A stretch of 64,000 nucleotides of DNA from Clostridiaceae bacterium Marseille-Q4145 (GCA_018223365.1 JAGTTP010000001.1:558001-622000), one strand, 5' to 3'; positions 34,518 to 43,683 are shown, counted from the stretch's first letter. Notes: a model not told the origin generated them from the sequence alone. Numbers and translations: made by a program.

Positions 34518-35065
34518 GAAAATGGAATCGGAGACGGCTGCTCGTCAGTATGTTCTCCGATTATTTTTTCCATCCAGATCATATTGTACCAGCGATGAAA
34601 TTTGTAACCGCATTTTTGAAATTCTCCTACCATGCGATATCCCAGATGGGCGTGAAATTCTCCACTGTTCTTCGTCAGTGTTTCATCCTCTTCTCCGTCT
34701 GGCCAGGCAATACAGGCATTCATATTTAAAATACCCTGGGTTTTCAACGCCTGTTCCAGTGCATCGTGAAGTTTTCCACCAATACCTTTGTGTTTTCTCA
34801 ACTCATCCACATAAATCGACGTTTCCACCGCCCAGTCATAGGCCGGCCGGTCATGAAAGGGTCCCACATAGGCATAGCCCAACAACTCTCCGTCTTCTTC
34901 TGCCACCAGATAAGGATATTTTTCCAGCGTATGCCGGATTCTGGAACGAAATTCTTCTACCGAAGGAACCTCATATTCAAACGTAATGGCCGTATGCTCC
35001 ACATAGGGTGCATATATTTTCAAAAGCGATTCTGCATCATTTTCCGTTGCTTTACGTATCCTCAT
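34493..35065 (-). CDS. GNAT family N-acetyltransferase
   Basis: A 190-residue acetyltransferase related to the phosphinothricin/methionine-sulfoximine type: MRIRKATENDAESLLKIYAPYV at the start, YVDELRKHKGIGGKLHDAL as the acetyl-CoA loop, and HLGYRMVGEFQKCGYKFHRW near the end. The acceptor is unknown. Its last eight codons overlap the end of the CotH gene on the other strand. It ends in a tail beyond the usual domain (EQPSPIPFSQLEDIHF). Confidence 0.9.
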   Translation of the reverse strand: MRIRKATENDAESLLKIYAPYVEHTAITFEYEVPSVEEFRSRIRHTLEKYPYLVAEEDGELLGYAYVGPFHDRPAYDWAVETSIYVDELRKHKGIGGKLHDALEQALKTQGILNMNACIAWPDGEEDETLTKNSGEFHAHLGYRMVGEFQKCGYKFHRWYNMIWMEKIIGEHTDEQPSPIPFSQLEDIHF

Positions 35066-35077
35066 ACAATTCTCCTT

Positions 35078-35917
35078 CTACCAGAATTTCTTCTTTTTGA
35101 AATATAGAATGTTTAATATCGTAATCACAATACTCAAAAGAATGATGAATCCATACCCATAGTGCCAGGTCAGTTCCGGCATATTGGTAAAATTCATACC
35201 ATACCAGCCTGCCACCAGTGAAAGCGGCAGCACAATAGTCGTAACAATCGTAAGCAGCTTCATGATCTCGTTCTGGCGCTCATCAATCAGGGACTGGTAT
35301 ACTTCGCGGATCTGCACACAATAATCTCTGAGCATCAGTGTCTCATCATGAAGTCGGTTAACTCGTTCCGTAAGCAACGAAAAACTGCGCTTTTCCTTTT
35401 CTTTGAAAACGTGATTGTCATCCTCACACAAAATACTGCTCAGATCTGCCAGCTGCAGATAGTAATGTGAAAACAGGCTGACTTTTCTTCTGTATCCACT
35501 AATCTCATGATTGAACGGAATGTCACTGCCCTTTTCCAGCACCATGTCCTCCAGTTCCTCCAGACTATGTTCCAGTTTCGTGATAAATATCACATCATCC
35601 TTGATCAGATATTCCAGAAAATCCGCAAAGAAAATTCCAAGCTCCGGCTGTTTTTCATCGCCTGCCTTCAGCATTTCTTTCAGCCACTCCAGAACTTTGC
35701 CGCTGTCATCCACAAATATAATTTTATCTTTTTCTATCCGAAAATAAAATCCGGTATGGGAACGATTCTTTGCTCTGGACGGAATATAAAGGCTTCCCAC
35801 GTAGGAGCCCTGTATCTTCTCCACTTTACAGAACCGAATCCCTCCAGATATTTCCATGCCTTCTTTTACCGCTTCCTTTTCTGTCATCACCTGAATAAAT
35901 GTGCCCAGCTGATTCAA
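35078..35917 (-). CDS. CorA-like magnesium/divalent cation channel
   Basis: A 279-residue protein: a cytoplasmic alpha/beta domain, a long helical region and two C-terminal membrane helices joined by the CorA signature YGMNF (in VAGWYGMNFTNMPEL). It carries Mg2+ or another divalent ion. The start is taken as TTG at 35917, with GGAGGG seven bases upstream; the open frame continues 27 codons further but has no binding site. It is followed 12 bases later by the GNAT gene. Confidence 0.88.
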   Translation of the reverse strand: MNQLGTFIQVMTEKEAVKEGMEISGGIRFCKVEKIQGSYVGSLYIPSRAKNRSHTGFYFRIEKDKIIFVDDSGKVLEWLKEMLKAGDEKQPELGIFFADFLEYLIKDDVIFITKLEHSLEELEDMVLEKGSDIPFNHEISGYRRKVSLFSHYYLQLADLSSILCEDDNHVFKEKEKRSFSLLTERVNRLHDETLMLRDYCVQIREVYQSLIDERQNEIMKLLTIVTTIVLPLSLVAGWYGMNFTNMPELTWHYGYGFIILLSIVITILNILYFKKKKFW

Positions 35918-36061
35918 TCCATATCCCTCCTGTCTGCTTCTACCTATGTTATATCTCAATCTTCCCCTTTTCGCAATTTTAATTCGAAGCATTTTCATTG
36001 ACAGTTGTACCTTTGCGCCCTAAAATACCAGTAAACATATTACAGCAAGGAGCGCTTACTC

Positions 36062-36532
36062 ATGTCATTCACAAAAGCAAAAGCTTATCTTGAATCTGTC
36101 GGCTTTGCCGATCATATTATAGAACCGGAGGCATCCACCGCAACTGTTGTGGAAGCTGCCGAAGCTCTGGGCGTAGAACCTGGCATGATTGCCAAAACCA
36201 TGTCCTTTCTCATTGGTGACAAACCGATTCTGATTCTCGCAGAGGGAACTGCACGGATCGACAACCGTAAATATAAGGATACGTTTCATATCAAAGCCAA
36301 AATGATCCCATTTGAAGAGGTGGAAGATTATATCGGACATGCCCCAGGCGGCGTCTGCCCCTTCGGCATTCATGAAAATGTAGAAGTCTATCTGGATGAG
36401 AGCCTGAAACAATTTACCACTGTCTATCCAGCTGCCGGTAATGACCATAGCGCCGTCCAGCTGACCATTCCGGAATTGGAGCAAGTAGCCAATGCCCGCG
36501 GATGGGTGGATGTCTGCAAGGAAGCAGTCTAA
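36062..36532 (+). CDS. YbaK/ProX-type aminoacyl-tRNA deacylase
   Basis: A 156-residue protein of the YbaK/EbsC family, with the lysine of AKTMSFLIGDKPILIL, ARIDNRKYKDTF and the loop HAPGGVCPFGIHENVEVYLD. Members hydrolyse mischarged tRNAs such as Cys- or Ala-tRNA-Pro. Tandem with an HD-domain gene 19 bases downstream. The exact editing substrate cannot be assigned by eye. Confidence 0.9.
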   Translation: MSFTKAKAYLESVGFADHIIEPEASTATVVEAAEALGVEPGMIAKTMSFLIGDKPILILAEGTARIDNRKYKDTFHIKAKMIPFEEVEDYIGHAPGGVCPFGIHENVEVYLDESLKQFTTVYPAAGNDHSAVQLTIPELEQVANARGWVDVCKEAV

Positions 36533-36551
36533 AAAGGAGGGATAAACTCCT

Positions 36552-37094
36552 ATGAGAATGAACACCTATACCGGAAAACGGTTTGATCCCATGCAAATGA
36601 CACCGGCGGAGGTCTCCCTCCGGGATATTGCCCATGCCTTAAGTCTTCTCTGCCGCGGCGGCGGACATATGAAATATTTCTATACCGTAGGACTTCACTC
36701 TCTGAACTGCGCCCGGGAAGCAGCTTCCCGCGGATGGTCCGACCGGCTGGTACTGGCCTGTCTGCTTCACGATGCCAGCGAAGCTTACCTATCCGACATT
36801 ATCCGCCCGGTAAAAGTACACCTCTCCAATTATCTGGAGATTGAAGAGCAGATCATGCAGACCATTCTGACCCACTTTCATCTGGGTGATCTGACACCGG
36901 AAGAACATGCTTTGTGGCATCAGATTGATGACGAAATGCTCAGTCAGGAACTGAAAAGTCTCATGAATGGAGAACATGAAATGGTTCCCGTTCCCCTGAC
37001 GTCTGAACCCGATTTCCGGGAACGGCCCCATGAAGAGGTGGAGGAAGAATTTTATCAGCTGGCGGAATCACTGGTACAAAAAATGCAGGCATAA
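36552..37094 (+). CDS. HD-domain phosphohydrolase
   Basis: A 180-residue protein with HD-superfamily metal ligands: H49 in YTVGLHSLN, H73-D74 in ACLLHDASEAYLSD, and a later D in HQIDDEM. It resembles YfbR-type 5'-nucleotidases, which act on deoxynucleoside monophosphates, but the substrate is not certain. AAGGAGGG lies ten bases before the ATG. Its last nine codons overlap a minus-strand small frame that belongs to the AT-rich insert. Confidence 0.85.
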   Translation: MRMNTYTGKRFDPMQMTPAEVSLRDIAHALSLLCRGGGHMKYFYTVGLHSLNCAREAASRGWSDRLVLACLLHDASEAYLSDIIRPVKVHLSNYLEIEEQIMQTILTHFHLGDLTPEEHALWHQIDDEMLSQELKSLMNGEHEMVPVPLTSEPDFRERPHEEVEEEFYQLAESLVQKMQA

Positions 37095-37271
37095 AGGGCA
37101 GTACTCGTAAAACAGTAAAATTGCGTTTTGCAAAATTTCAGCCTTGCTGACCTTTTGCAAAACCTTGTTAGGAAACATACCAAACCCTTTAACAATTTCA
37201 AAGAAATTAGCTACGCGCCACGGGGCTGAATCTGATATTTTACCGAATTCTTCTTTTGTAGTTGCATCCAT
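37068..37271 (-). CDS. Small frame next to the helicase, probably truncated
   Basis: A 67-residue open frame starting MDATTKEEFGKISDSAPWRV. Composition and amphipathic pattern look like real protein over the first 55 residues, but the last nine codons lie inside the HD-domain gene on the other strand, so the frame probably ran on in its source and was cut at the insertion boundary. Its start overlaps the helicase stop by 32 bases. No family is recognised, and no good binding site is seen. Confidence 0.4.
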   Translation of the reverse strand: MDATTKEEFGKISDSAPWRVANFFEIVKGFGMFPNKVLQKVSKAEILQNAILLFYEYCPLCLHFLYQ

Positions 37272-39717
37272 TTGTTCGATAATTGGAACAACCAAAGAAC
37301 TCACCATATGGACCTGAGCGTTTTACCAAACGCCCACCACAAAAAGGACATTCAAATTGTTCTTTCTTCAACTCATCTCCATATCGCTCTTTTAGTTCCA
37401 TTGCAAATTCAGATTCTTGTCCATTAACAGTAACAATAAATGCTTTTTTCTTTGCTCTGGTTAAAGCAACATAGAACAGGCGACGCTCCTCTGCATGAGG
37501 GTACTGATCGCAATTATCAAGCAGCAAATTCAAAATCGGAGCGTCTTGGATTTTGCTTGGGAAACCCATTCTTGATTTTTTGTTGTTAATGATAAACACA
37601 TAGTCTGCTTGCAATCCCTTTGACTTGTGTGCAGTCAAAAACACCGCGTTCAAGTCAGGGTGGGATTTAACTTTAACATCAATAAAACCACTTGTGTTGT
37701 TATACTGACAAGAAAACAGTCCACTGTCATTCAATAGTTTAGCATCAAAGGAATATCTGCCGATAAAAAAAACGCTGCTGCTTTTGGGAATATCGTTCAG
37801 TTTCTTTGACATGAATTCTATCGCAAATTTATCAGTGTAGCCGGAGATTTCACCAAGCGGAAATCCAAAATCTTCAGATTTACCTCTAATGGATTTTTTG
37901 ATTTGGACGGGGTTTTGCATAATAAATCCACCGCTTATTTCAATCAACTTCTGAGAAAAACGGTAGGTAGTTTCAATCTTGCTGATCTCTGTTGCACCCC
38001 AATGCTTTGAAAAATTGAGGATGAATCCAATATCGCTTCCTGCAAATCGATAAATGCTTTGCCAGTCATCACCGACACAGAAAAGCTCATAATCTCTGGA
38101 TTTTCGCAGACAGTCTAAGAGCGTAAAACGAGCCTTAGAAATGTCTTGATATTCATCGACAATTACATACTTATACGGATTGATATATTTCCCCTGCCGA
38201 ACATATTCAGAAGCAAGGTTAATCATATCGTTAAAATCAATTTCTTTGTGGTCTGCAAGATATTTGCAGTACGCATTGAAGATAGGCTCAAGCAGTGAAA
38301 GCAAAGTATTGTTTGTCTGCGTATTGCTTCCTGCGTGATTCAACTTGCGGACAGTTGCTATACCATACCCGTTGCTCTTAATCAAATTGATTAATGTTTC
38401 AAACAATTCAATGATACCATCAAGCAACGAATCGCCCTCAGCTGCAACTTGTGTCCACAGTTCTTTTGAAGATTTCGGAGCTAAGACAACGGATGCGGCT
38501 TCCAATTTTTCTTTCAAGGAATTAAGTAAATTGCCCTCCAGTTTCTCATAAGCATAGCACTCAATCATTATGGTCTTATATTCACGATGCATAGAACGTT
38601 TCCATTCCATAGAGGCACGGTAGGCTTCCGTCGCACTTATTCCCTTCGTAGCTTTGAAATAAGGCGGGACTTCTCCTTTTCGGTTGATTCCAAAATACTC
38701 AATGTAAATTTGGTAATCGGGTAGATAAAAATCGGGATGATATTGACCATACTCGCTGGTGCGTGTGTCAATTTCATATGGATACTCATAAACGTACTGT
38801 ATGCCATTTTGCATCAGAAAATTGGCAATATCCATTTCTCCGTAGCTTTTCACCGTTTCATTATTAACGGTGGTCGGCGGATTCAATTTCAGATATTCAT
38901 CATATTCTTTCTGCGTTTTGAACTCAAATTCTGATTTTGCCACCACACGATTATACAGCAGATACAAAATCAGCAAATTGAGATATGTATCGGACTGCAT
39001 ATTCAGCAAAAGCTGCTCCTTAACAAATTTTCGCAAACTGATTTGCGTGATTTTTGGTATTATACCATTAACTTGCGAAATAATATTCAACCCAAGTTTG
39101 TGAAATGTTGATGCTGCAATACTGTGTCCAGTCTCAGCAGAAATACGTTCATTCATCTCCGATGCAGAAGCATTTGTGAATGATAACACTAAAATATCCT
39201 GCGGCAAACATTTACCCGTTTTAAGCAGATACTTGATTTTGCCGACAACTGTTGTCGTTTTCCCTGTTCCGGCACCGGCTATTACCAAGTGGTTATGCGC
39301 TTCTTTGACAATACAGGTCATCTGCTGTTGATCAAGTTTTCGCCCCTCAACGTCACCAATAAGATCATACGCCGCTTGTACTTTCATGCTCGCAACTCGC
39401 TCGTTATGTTGAAGAATTTGATGTGACATAGAACGAACAACATCAACCAATTCAAGTTGCTTTTCGGATAGTAGTTTATATTTAGCAGCCTTTTTCAGTT
39501 GTAGAATTTTATGCTCTTCGGAATCAGCTAATATTCCACTATTCCTGATTCTCCACTCGGTTTCGGTGTGTGGATCGATGAACACTTGCGGTGCGGAAAA
39601 TATTGATTTGGCATCGTGCAGAGCATCATCTATACGAGAAATCAAATCATTACAAGCATTGTTTCGTTCTTGAACTTTCTTTTGATGCTGATCAACGATA
39701 TTTTGAATAAATCCCAT
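37240..39717 (-). CDS. SF1 (UvrD/HelD-like) helicase with embedded nuclease-like domain and zinc finger
   Basis: An 825-residue protein. Helicase motifs in order: Walker A AGAGTGKTTT (147-156), Ia LVLSFTNASASEM, II VIVDEYQD (518-525), III GDDWQSIYRFAG (549-560), V TAHKSKGLQAD (695-705), VI EERRLFYVALTRAKK (743-757). Between Ia and II, residues 294-345 read E294, HPDFYLP (D329) and YIEYFG (E340), the pattern of a PD-(D/E)XK nuclease. The C terminus has a topoisomerase-type zinc finger (C790, C793, C810, C818). The gene is more AT-rich than its neighbours and looks acquired. A role in DNA repair or phage defence is inference. Confidence 0.9.
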   Translation of the reverse strand: MGFIQNIVDQHQKKVQERNNACNDLISRIDDALHDAKSIFSAPQVFIDPHTETEWRIRNSGILADSEEHKILQLKKAAKYKLLSEKQLELVDVVRSMSHQILQHNERVASMKVQAAYDLIGDVEGRKLDQQQMTCIVKEAHNHLVIAGAGTGKTTTVVGKIKYLLKTGKCLPQDILVLSFTNASASEMNERISAETGHSIAASTFHKLGLNIISQVNGIIPKITQISLRKFVKEQLLLNMQSDTYLNLLILYLLYNRVVAKSEFEFKTQKEYDEYLKLNPPTTVNNETVKSYGEMDIANFLMQNGIQYVYEYPYEIDTRTSEYGQYHPDFYLPDYQIYIEYFGINRKGEVPPYFKATKGISATEAYRASMEWKRSMHREYKTIMIECYAYEKLEGNLLNSLKEKLEAASVVLAPKSSKELWTQVAAEGDSLLDGIIELFETLINLIKSNGYGIATVRKLNHAGSNTQTNNTLLSLLEPIFNAYCKYLADHKEIDFNDMINLASEYVRQGKYINPYKYVIVDEYQDISKARFTLLDCLRKSRDYELFCVGDDWQSIYRFAGSDIGFILNFSKHWGATEISKIETTYRFSQKLIEISGGFIMQNPVQIKKSIRGKSEDFGFPLGEISGYTDKFAIEFMSKKLNDIPKSSSVFFIGRYSFDAKLLNDSGLFSCQYNNTSGFIDVKVKSHPDLNAVFLTAHKSKGLQADYVFIINNKKSRMGFPSKIQDAPILNLLLDNCDQYPHAEERRLFYVALTRAKKKAFIVTVNGQESEFAMELKERYGDELKKEQFECPFCGGRLVKRSGPYGEFFGCSNYRTNGCNYKRRIR

Positions 39718-39837
39718 ATTTCCTCCTAATTCCTTGGTCAGGCGTACAACCTCGCATATAGTGCCAATATCACAATCAAGAATTTACTCCGCTTTATTAT
39801 ACTGTGAGTTGACCGAAAATCAACTCGCCATTCTGTA

Positions 39838-40470
39838 TCAAACCGCTACCTGTAAAATCTCTGCCAGCCGATCCAGCAGATCTCCCTGCAAATAATACGT
39901 CGTCTCAAAATTTAAAAATTTCATAGTCTGACTGTCCCAGAGAATCCGGATCTGCGGAGCAAATTCATCGTCTCCCTCCCAGAACTGAAGAAGCACCGGG
40001 AAGAATGAAAATACCGGGATCTGAGCTGTCACATCCGCACCGGCAAGCCTAGCTTTCACCTCGCCGCCCATGATCTTACAGGCTGCTTTCAATTCTTCCA
40101 CTTTTCCATTAAATGCATCTGCATACTTCTGTGCAAAAAGATTGGCATCCGGACTCGACCCCGCTGCCGCAAAATTTCCGATCAATTTCCAGTCACCGGT
40201 AAGCGCCGGGATTTCCTGTTCAGTTCCGTGGCAGAGCATATCATAGATGGTCATGACAATGGTATATTCTCGGCACTCCACATAGCCATTCTCCACTTTT
40301 CCTTCCACGGCTGCTGTCTTTCGATCAATCCGATAGTCCGTATCCAGATACCGGATATATAAATAAGACTCATCGATTGATAAGTGAAATTTCGCCGCCA
40401 GTTTTTCCGGATCATATTTCAGGAAATACTGTCTGCCGATATCTACCTGTTTTTCATAATTGGAAGTCAT
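39838..40470 (-). CDS. DUF3786 domain protein
   Basis: A 210-residue soluble protein matching DUF3786, common in anaerobic Clostridia. Typical blocks are LAAKFHLSIDESYLYIRYL, the middle TIYDMLCHGTEQEI and the C-terminal PVFSFFPVLLQFWEGDDEF. Function is not known. An AAAGGAG-like site precedes the ATG. It is divergent from mntP and directly follows the helicase insert. Confidence 0.85.
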   Translation of the reverse strand: MTSNYEKQVDIGRQYFLKYDPEKLAAKFHLSIDESYLYIRYLDTDYRIDRKTAAVEGKVENGYVECREYTIVMTIYDMLCHGTEQEIPALTGDWKLIGNFAAAGSSPDANLFAQKYADAFNGKVEELKAACKIMGGEVKARLAGADVTAQIPVFSFFPVLLQFWEGDDEFAPQIRILWDSQTMKFLNFETTYYLQGDLLDRLAEILQVAV

Positions 40471-40549
40471 CTTTTTCCTCCGTCATCCACCTGATTTCTT
40501 CTTTTATCTTACACAACTTTCCTTTTCCTGTAAATCATGGGATTCCACA

Positions 40550-40583
40550 TTGACAGATCATTTTTCTAATGATAAACTATCAT
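40550..40583 (+). promoter_or_regulatory. mntP promoter with palindrome over the -10 box
   Basis: TTGACA (40550-40555) and TAAACT (40573-40578) are 17 bases apart. ATGATA-AAC-TATCAT (40569-40583) is a perfect 6-3-6 palindrome over the -10 box, similar to metal-regulator boxes. The binding protein is unknown. Confidence 0.65.
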
Positions 40584-40633
40584 CAATAAAAATCCCATGA
40601 AGAACATGGAGTTTGTTCATTTTGGAATCATAT

Positions 40634-40670
40634 ACCCAAGTATAGTCGTTCGTCTGTACTTGGGTTTTTT
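40634..40670 (+). terminator. Leader terminator upstream of mntP (possible attenuator)
   Basis: ACCCAAGTA (40634-40642) pairs with TACTTGGGT (40657-40665), followed by TTTTTT. It lies between the mntP promoter and start codon. The upstream gene is divergent, so it must act on the mntP leader. I do not see the conserved core of the yybP-ykoY manganese riboswitch. Confidence 0.7.
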
Positions 40671-40696
40671 CATGCTTACACAGGAGGAAGTCGAAA

Positions 40697-41281
40697 GTGG
40701 AATGGAATCTATTATTTTTCTTTAACAGCATATTGCTTGGTGCGGGACTGGCCATGGATGCATTCTCCGTATCTCTTGCTAATGGACTCAATGAACCTCA
40801 CATGCGGGTGAAAAAAATGTGTATTATTGCAGGTACCTTCGGATTTTTCCAGGCATTTATGCCTATGGCCGGCTGGTTCTGTGTGCACACGATCGTAGAG
40901 TACTTCAAGGCATTTGAAAAATTCATTCCATGGATTGCCCTCTTCCTGCTGCTTTATATCGGCAGTAAGATGGTATGGGAAGGACTGTACGGTGAGGAGG
41001 AAGCAGAAGAAGTGGTCCGCCTTGGAGCTGCCGGCCTTCTGATGCAGGGAATTGCCACCTCCATCGATGCGTTATCTGTCGGATTTACCATTGCTGATTA
41101 TGGTTTTGTCATGGCTTTCGTCTGTTCCCTGATCGTTGCTGCCACTACCTTTTGCATCAGCTATTCCGGTCTGATCATCGGCAAAAAATTTGGAACCCGA
41201 TTTGCAGACAGAGCAACTGTTTTCGGCGGTGTGATTCTGATTTTCATCGGACTGGAAATCTTCATCACCGGGATCTTCTGA
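40697..41281 (+). CDS. mntP: Manganese efflux pump MntP
   Basis: A 194-residue protein with six membrane helices in two repeats, each with the acidic motif of the family: AMDAFSVSLANG in the first half and SIDALSVGFTIAD in the second. It exports Mn2+. The start is GTG at 40697, with CAGGAGG nine bases upstream. It begins an operon with two U32-related genes, 30 bases before the first, and is controlled by a promoter palindrome and leader hairpin. Confidence 0.93.
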   Translation: MEWNLLFFFNSILLGAGLAMDAFSVSLANGLNEPHMRVKKMCIIAGTFGFFQAFMPMAGWFCVHTIVEYFKAFEKFIPWIALFLLLYIGSKMVWEGLYGEEEAEEVVRLGAAGLLMQGIATSIDALSVGFTIADYGFVMAFVCSLIVAATTFCISYSGLIIGKKFGTRFADRATVFGGVILIFIGLEIFITGIF

Positions 41282-41311
41282 TCCGGAAACATCTAATACA
41301 GGAGTAATCTC

Positions 41312-42661
41312 ATGACCCTTATGCCTCCAGAACTTTTTGGAGTTCCCATGATTCCTTTTGGACTCCTCAGCGCATTTGTAAATAAAAAAGAGGTACGCAT
41401 TACAGAATTTTCTGAAACAGGGTTCCGGTTTCGTACCGCAAAACCATGTTCCGCCCCGGTGAGTATCCGCCTTGCTTTCTGGCAGATGGAGCTTTCTTCC
41501 TATCAAGAAGTATCTCTTTCTGTCACCTCTTTTTCCTTCGAGCAGAGATATGATTATTTTTATGAATATACTGTACTCACAAAAGATCCCGTCTATCGCT
41601 CTGCTGTAAATGCATTGTTGGGCTGGTATGGATCTTATGTCAACCTGAAGTTGACCGAAGACGACAGCGAGCTTTCCATGGTGCTCACCGGATATCCGGC
41701 AGAACAGGAGAACATACACTTCGAAACCTTCGCTGCTCAAAAACAGGCATGGTTTCAGGAACCGGATAATCTGCCGGATTTTTCATTTCTGAATACAGAT
41801 ACTCCGGAACTGGCGATCGAACTGGACCGTCCGGAACTTTATACTTCTTACCTGAATATGAATTTTTCAGACTGGCTCTCCCAATATTGGGCATCTAACC
41901 ATCTGTCCTGGCATCCATTGTCCCGGCTGCAGCTGACTCGCCTTTATATTGGAAATCAGTTCTGTCATCTGCTGTTCCCGAAAGAGGATCTCCTGTTTGC
42001 GCTTATGGACAAGGCCTGGGCAGATGGATTGGCAGTGACCCTTTCCTTTTCTTATTTGCGGGAGTTTATGCTGAAACCAATTCAGCAGCTGCTCGAAACA
42101 TTAAATTTCTGGTGCCAGAAACACCAGAGGACCGTGGAAATTGTCGTCAATGACTGGGCTATGGCAGACCTTCTGACAGACTTTCCACATCTGCACCCTA
42201 TTCTTGGAGTACTTATCAACAAACGCCGGAAAGATCCACGTCTTTCTTATAAGAAAGGGGAACTTTCCGCCCTCTCCGAGAACAGCATAAATGCAGATTT
42301 TTATCGAAATTTTCTTGCCGAAACCTGCAGGATCACACGGTATGAAGAGGAATCCTGTGGTTATCTTCCAGAACTACCGGAAGGAAAGCACAGCCTTCAT
42401 CTGCCCTTTTACCAGACCAACACCTCCCAGTACTGTCCACTCTATGCCCGCTGCAAAAGAGGCAGTCGCGGCGCACAGACACTCCCAAAGGACTGCCCCC
42501 ACTGGTGCAGGGAATATGCCTTTCTCTATCCGGCTCACCTTCACATGCTCGGACGATATAATTCCCTGTTTGCACTGGATACCGGGATTCTTCGGTTGCC
42601 AGAACTGCTTGGTGGATGGCTACGAGAAGGCGTTGACCGTCTGGTTGTCAATCTTCTGTAA
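41312..42661 (+). CDS. U32-related protein with a cysteine cluster
   Basis: A 449-residue protein I do not place with certainty. The first 100 residues form a beta-rich domain. The rest has a barrel-like pattern (TLSFSYLREFMLKPIQQL, VEIVVNDWAMADLLTDFP, HPILGVLINKRRKDPRL) similar to U32-type or UbiV-type proteins, and a cysteine set near the C terminus, CPLYARC and KDCPHWC, that could hold an iron-sulphur cluster. It overlaps nothing and is followed after 23 bases by another U32-like gene; the pair recalls the UbiU/UbiV or YhbU/YhbV arrangement. Function is inference. Confidence 0.7.
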   Translation: MTLMPPELFGVPMIPFGLLSAFVNKKEVRITEFSETGFRFRTAKPCSAPVSIRLAFWQMELSSYQEVSLSVTSFSFEQRYDYFYEYTVLTKDPVYRSAVNALLGWYGSYVNLKLTEDDSELSMVLTGYPAEQENIHFETFAAQKQAWFQEPDNLPDFSFLNTDTPELAIELDRPELYTSYLNMNFSDWLSQYWASNHLSWHPLSRLQLTRLYIGNQFCHLLFPKEDLLFALMDKAWADGLAVTLSFSYLREFMLKPIQQLLETLNFWCQKHQRTVEIVVNDWAMADLLTDFPHLHPILGVLINKRRKDPRLSYKKGELSALSENSINADFYRNFLAETCRITRYEEESCGYLPELPEGKHSLHLPFYQTNTSQYCPLYARCKRGSRGAQTLPKDCPHWCREYAFLYPAHLHMLGRYNSLFALDTGILRLPELLGGWLREGVDRLVVNLL

Positions 42662-42684
42662 TTTTATTTTAATGGAGAATCTTT

Positions 42685-43683
42685 ATGAAACTGACTGTTG
42701 GACTTGGATCTGTCGATGAATATATTCGTTTTAGCGAAGCGGGTGCCGATGAATTCTTCTGCGGGTATGTTCCTTATTCCTGGACGCAGAAATACGACAC
42801 CATGATGCCTCTTAACAGGAGGGAAGTACTCTGCTCCAATGTACAGCTGGGTGCTTTCTCCGAGCTGGAAATCCTGGCATCCATGATACGGGACTATCAG
42901 CGTCCGGTTCATCTGACCTTCAACTCTCTTTTCTATCTGCCGGAGCAGTATCCGGAGATCGCTAAGATCATGAAAGCCTGTATGTGCCTTGGATTTCAGA
43001 GTTATATTATTGCCGACCCGGCGCTCATTCTGTATCTTCGGGAACATAACATTGACTGTGAGATTCATTTAAGCGGCGAAACCGGGGAAGTCAACAGCCG
43101 AATGGTCGATTTTTTCCAGCAATTTTCTTTAAAAAGAGTAATTTTTCATCGAAAGAACAGCTTTGACGATATGAAAGCAGTCATCAACGCAGAAAAATCC
43201 CATGGCGGTCTGCGGTCCAGGACAGAATTTGAGGCATTCATCCTTAATGAAATGTGCCAGTTTACCGGTGCCTTCTGTAATTCTCTCCACTGCGATGAGC
43301 TGGGACACCTGTGCCGAATTCCCTACTGGCTGAAACCTTTAAAGGAATCTTGTACTGGCTCATCTTTCAGACAGCTTCGGCCGTCAGTGCCTGCTGCTTC
43401 GTCGCAAACAGATGTGCCGAACGATTCTGATCTTCCGGAGGGCTATCTCTGCGGTGCTACCGGATGTGGACTCTGCGCCCTTTACCGGCTCCGGGAAACC
43501 GGCATTACTCACCTGAAACTGGTAGGCCGCGGCAATTATACAGACTTTATGGAACAAGATATCCGCATGCTCCGGCAAGCACTGGCGATACTGGAAACAA
43601 GCACTTCTGAAAAAGACTTTCAGCAGAATATGCGGGAGCAGCTTTTTCCACAAGGCTGCAGCTCCCACTGCTATTACCTTTAA
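42685..43683 (+). CDS. U32 family peptidase-like protein
   Basis: A 332-residue TIM-barrel protein with the U32 opening LGSVDEYIRFSEAGADEFFCG, a barrel strand IIADPALILYLRE and the cysteine signature EMCQFTGAFCNSLHC with C210, then C256, C261 and C264. U32 proteins include collagenase-like peptidases, RNA-modification enzymes and UbiU/UbiV, and many carry 4Fe-4S clusters. The substrate cannot be read. It forms an operon with mntP and the preceding U32-related gene, ending in its own terminator. Confidence 0.82.
   Translation: MKLTVGLGSVDEYIRFSEAGADEFFCGYVPYSWTQKYDTMMPLNRREVLCSNVQLGAFSELEILASMIRDYQRPVHLTFNSLFYLPEQYPEIAKIMKACMCLGFQSYIIADPALILYLREHNIDCEIHLSGETGEVNSRMVDFFQQFSLKRVIFHRKNSFDDMKAVINAEKSHGGLRSRTEFEAFILNEMCQFTGAFCNSLHCDELGHLCRIPYWLKPLKESCTGSSFRQLRPSVPAASSQTDVPNDSDLPEGYLCGATGCGLCALYRLRETGITHLKLVGRGNYTDFMEQDIRMLRQALAILETSTSEKDFQQNMREQLFPQGCSSHCYYL

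Noticed and set aside
39806..39826. GAGTTGA/TCAACTC hairpin as terminator of the DUF3786 gene
   Set aside because: The stem is short and no T run follows on the minus strand.
40585..40696. yybP-ykoY manganese riboswitch
   Set aside because: The expected conserved core was not found in the mntP leader; only a terminator hairpin can be supported.
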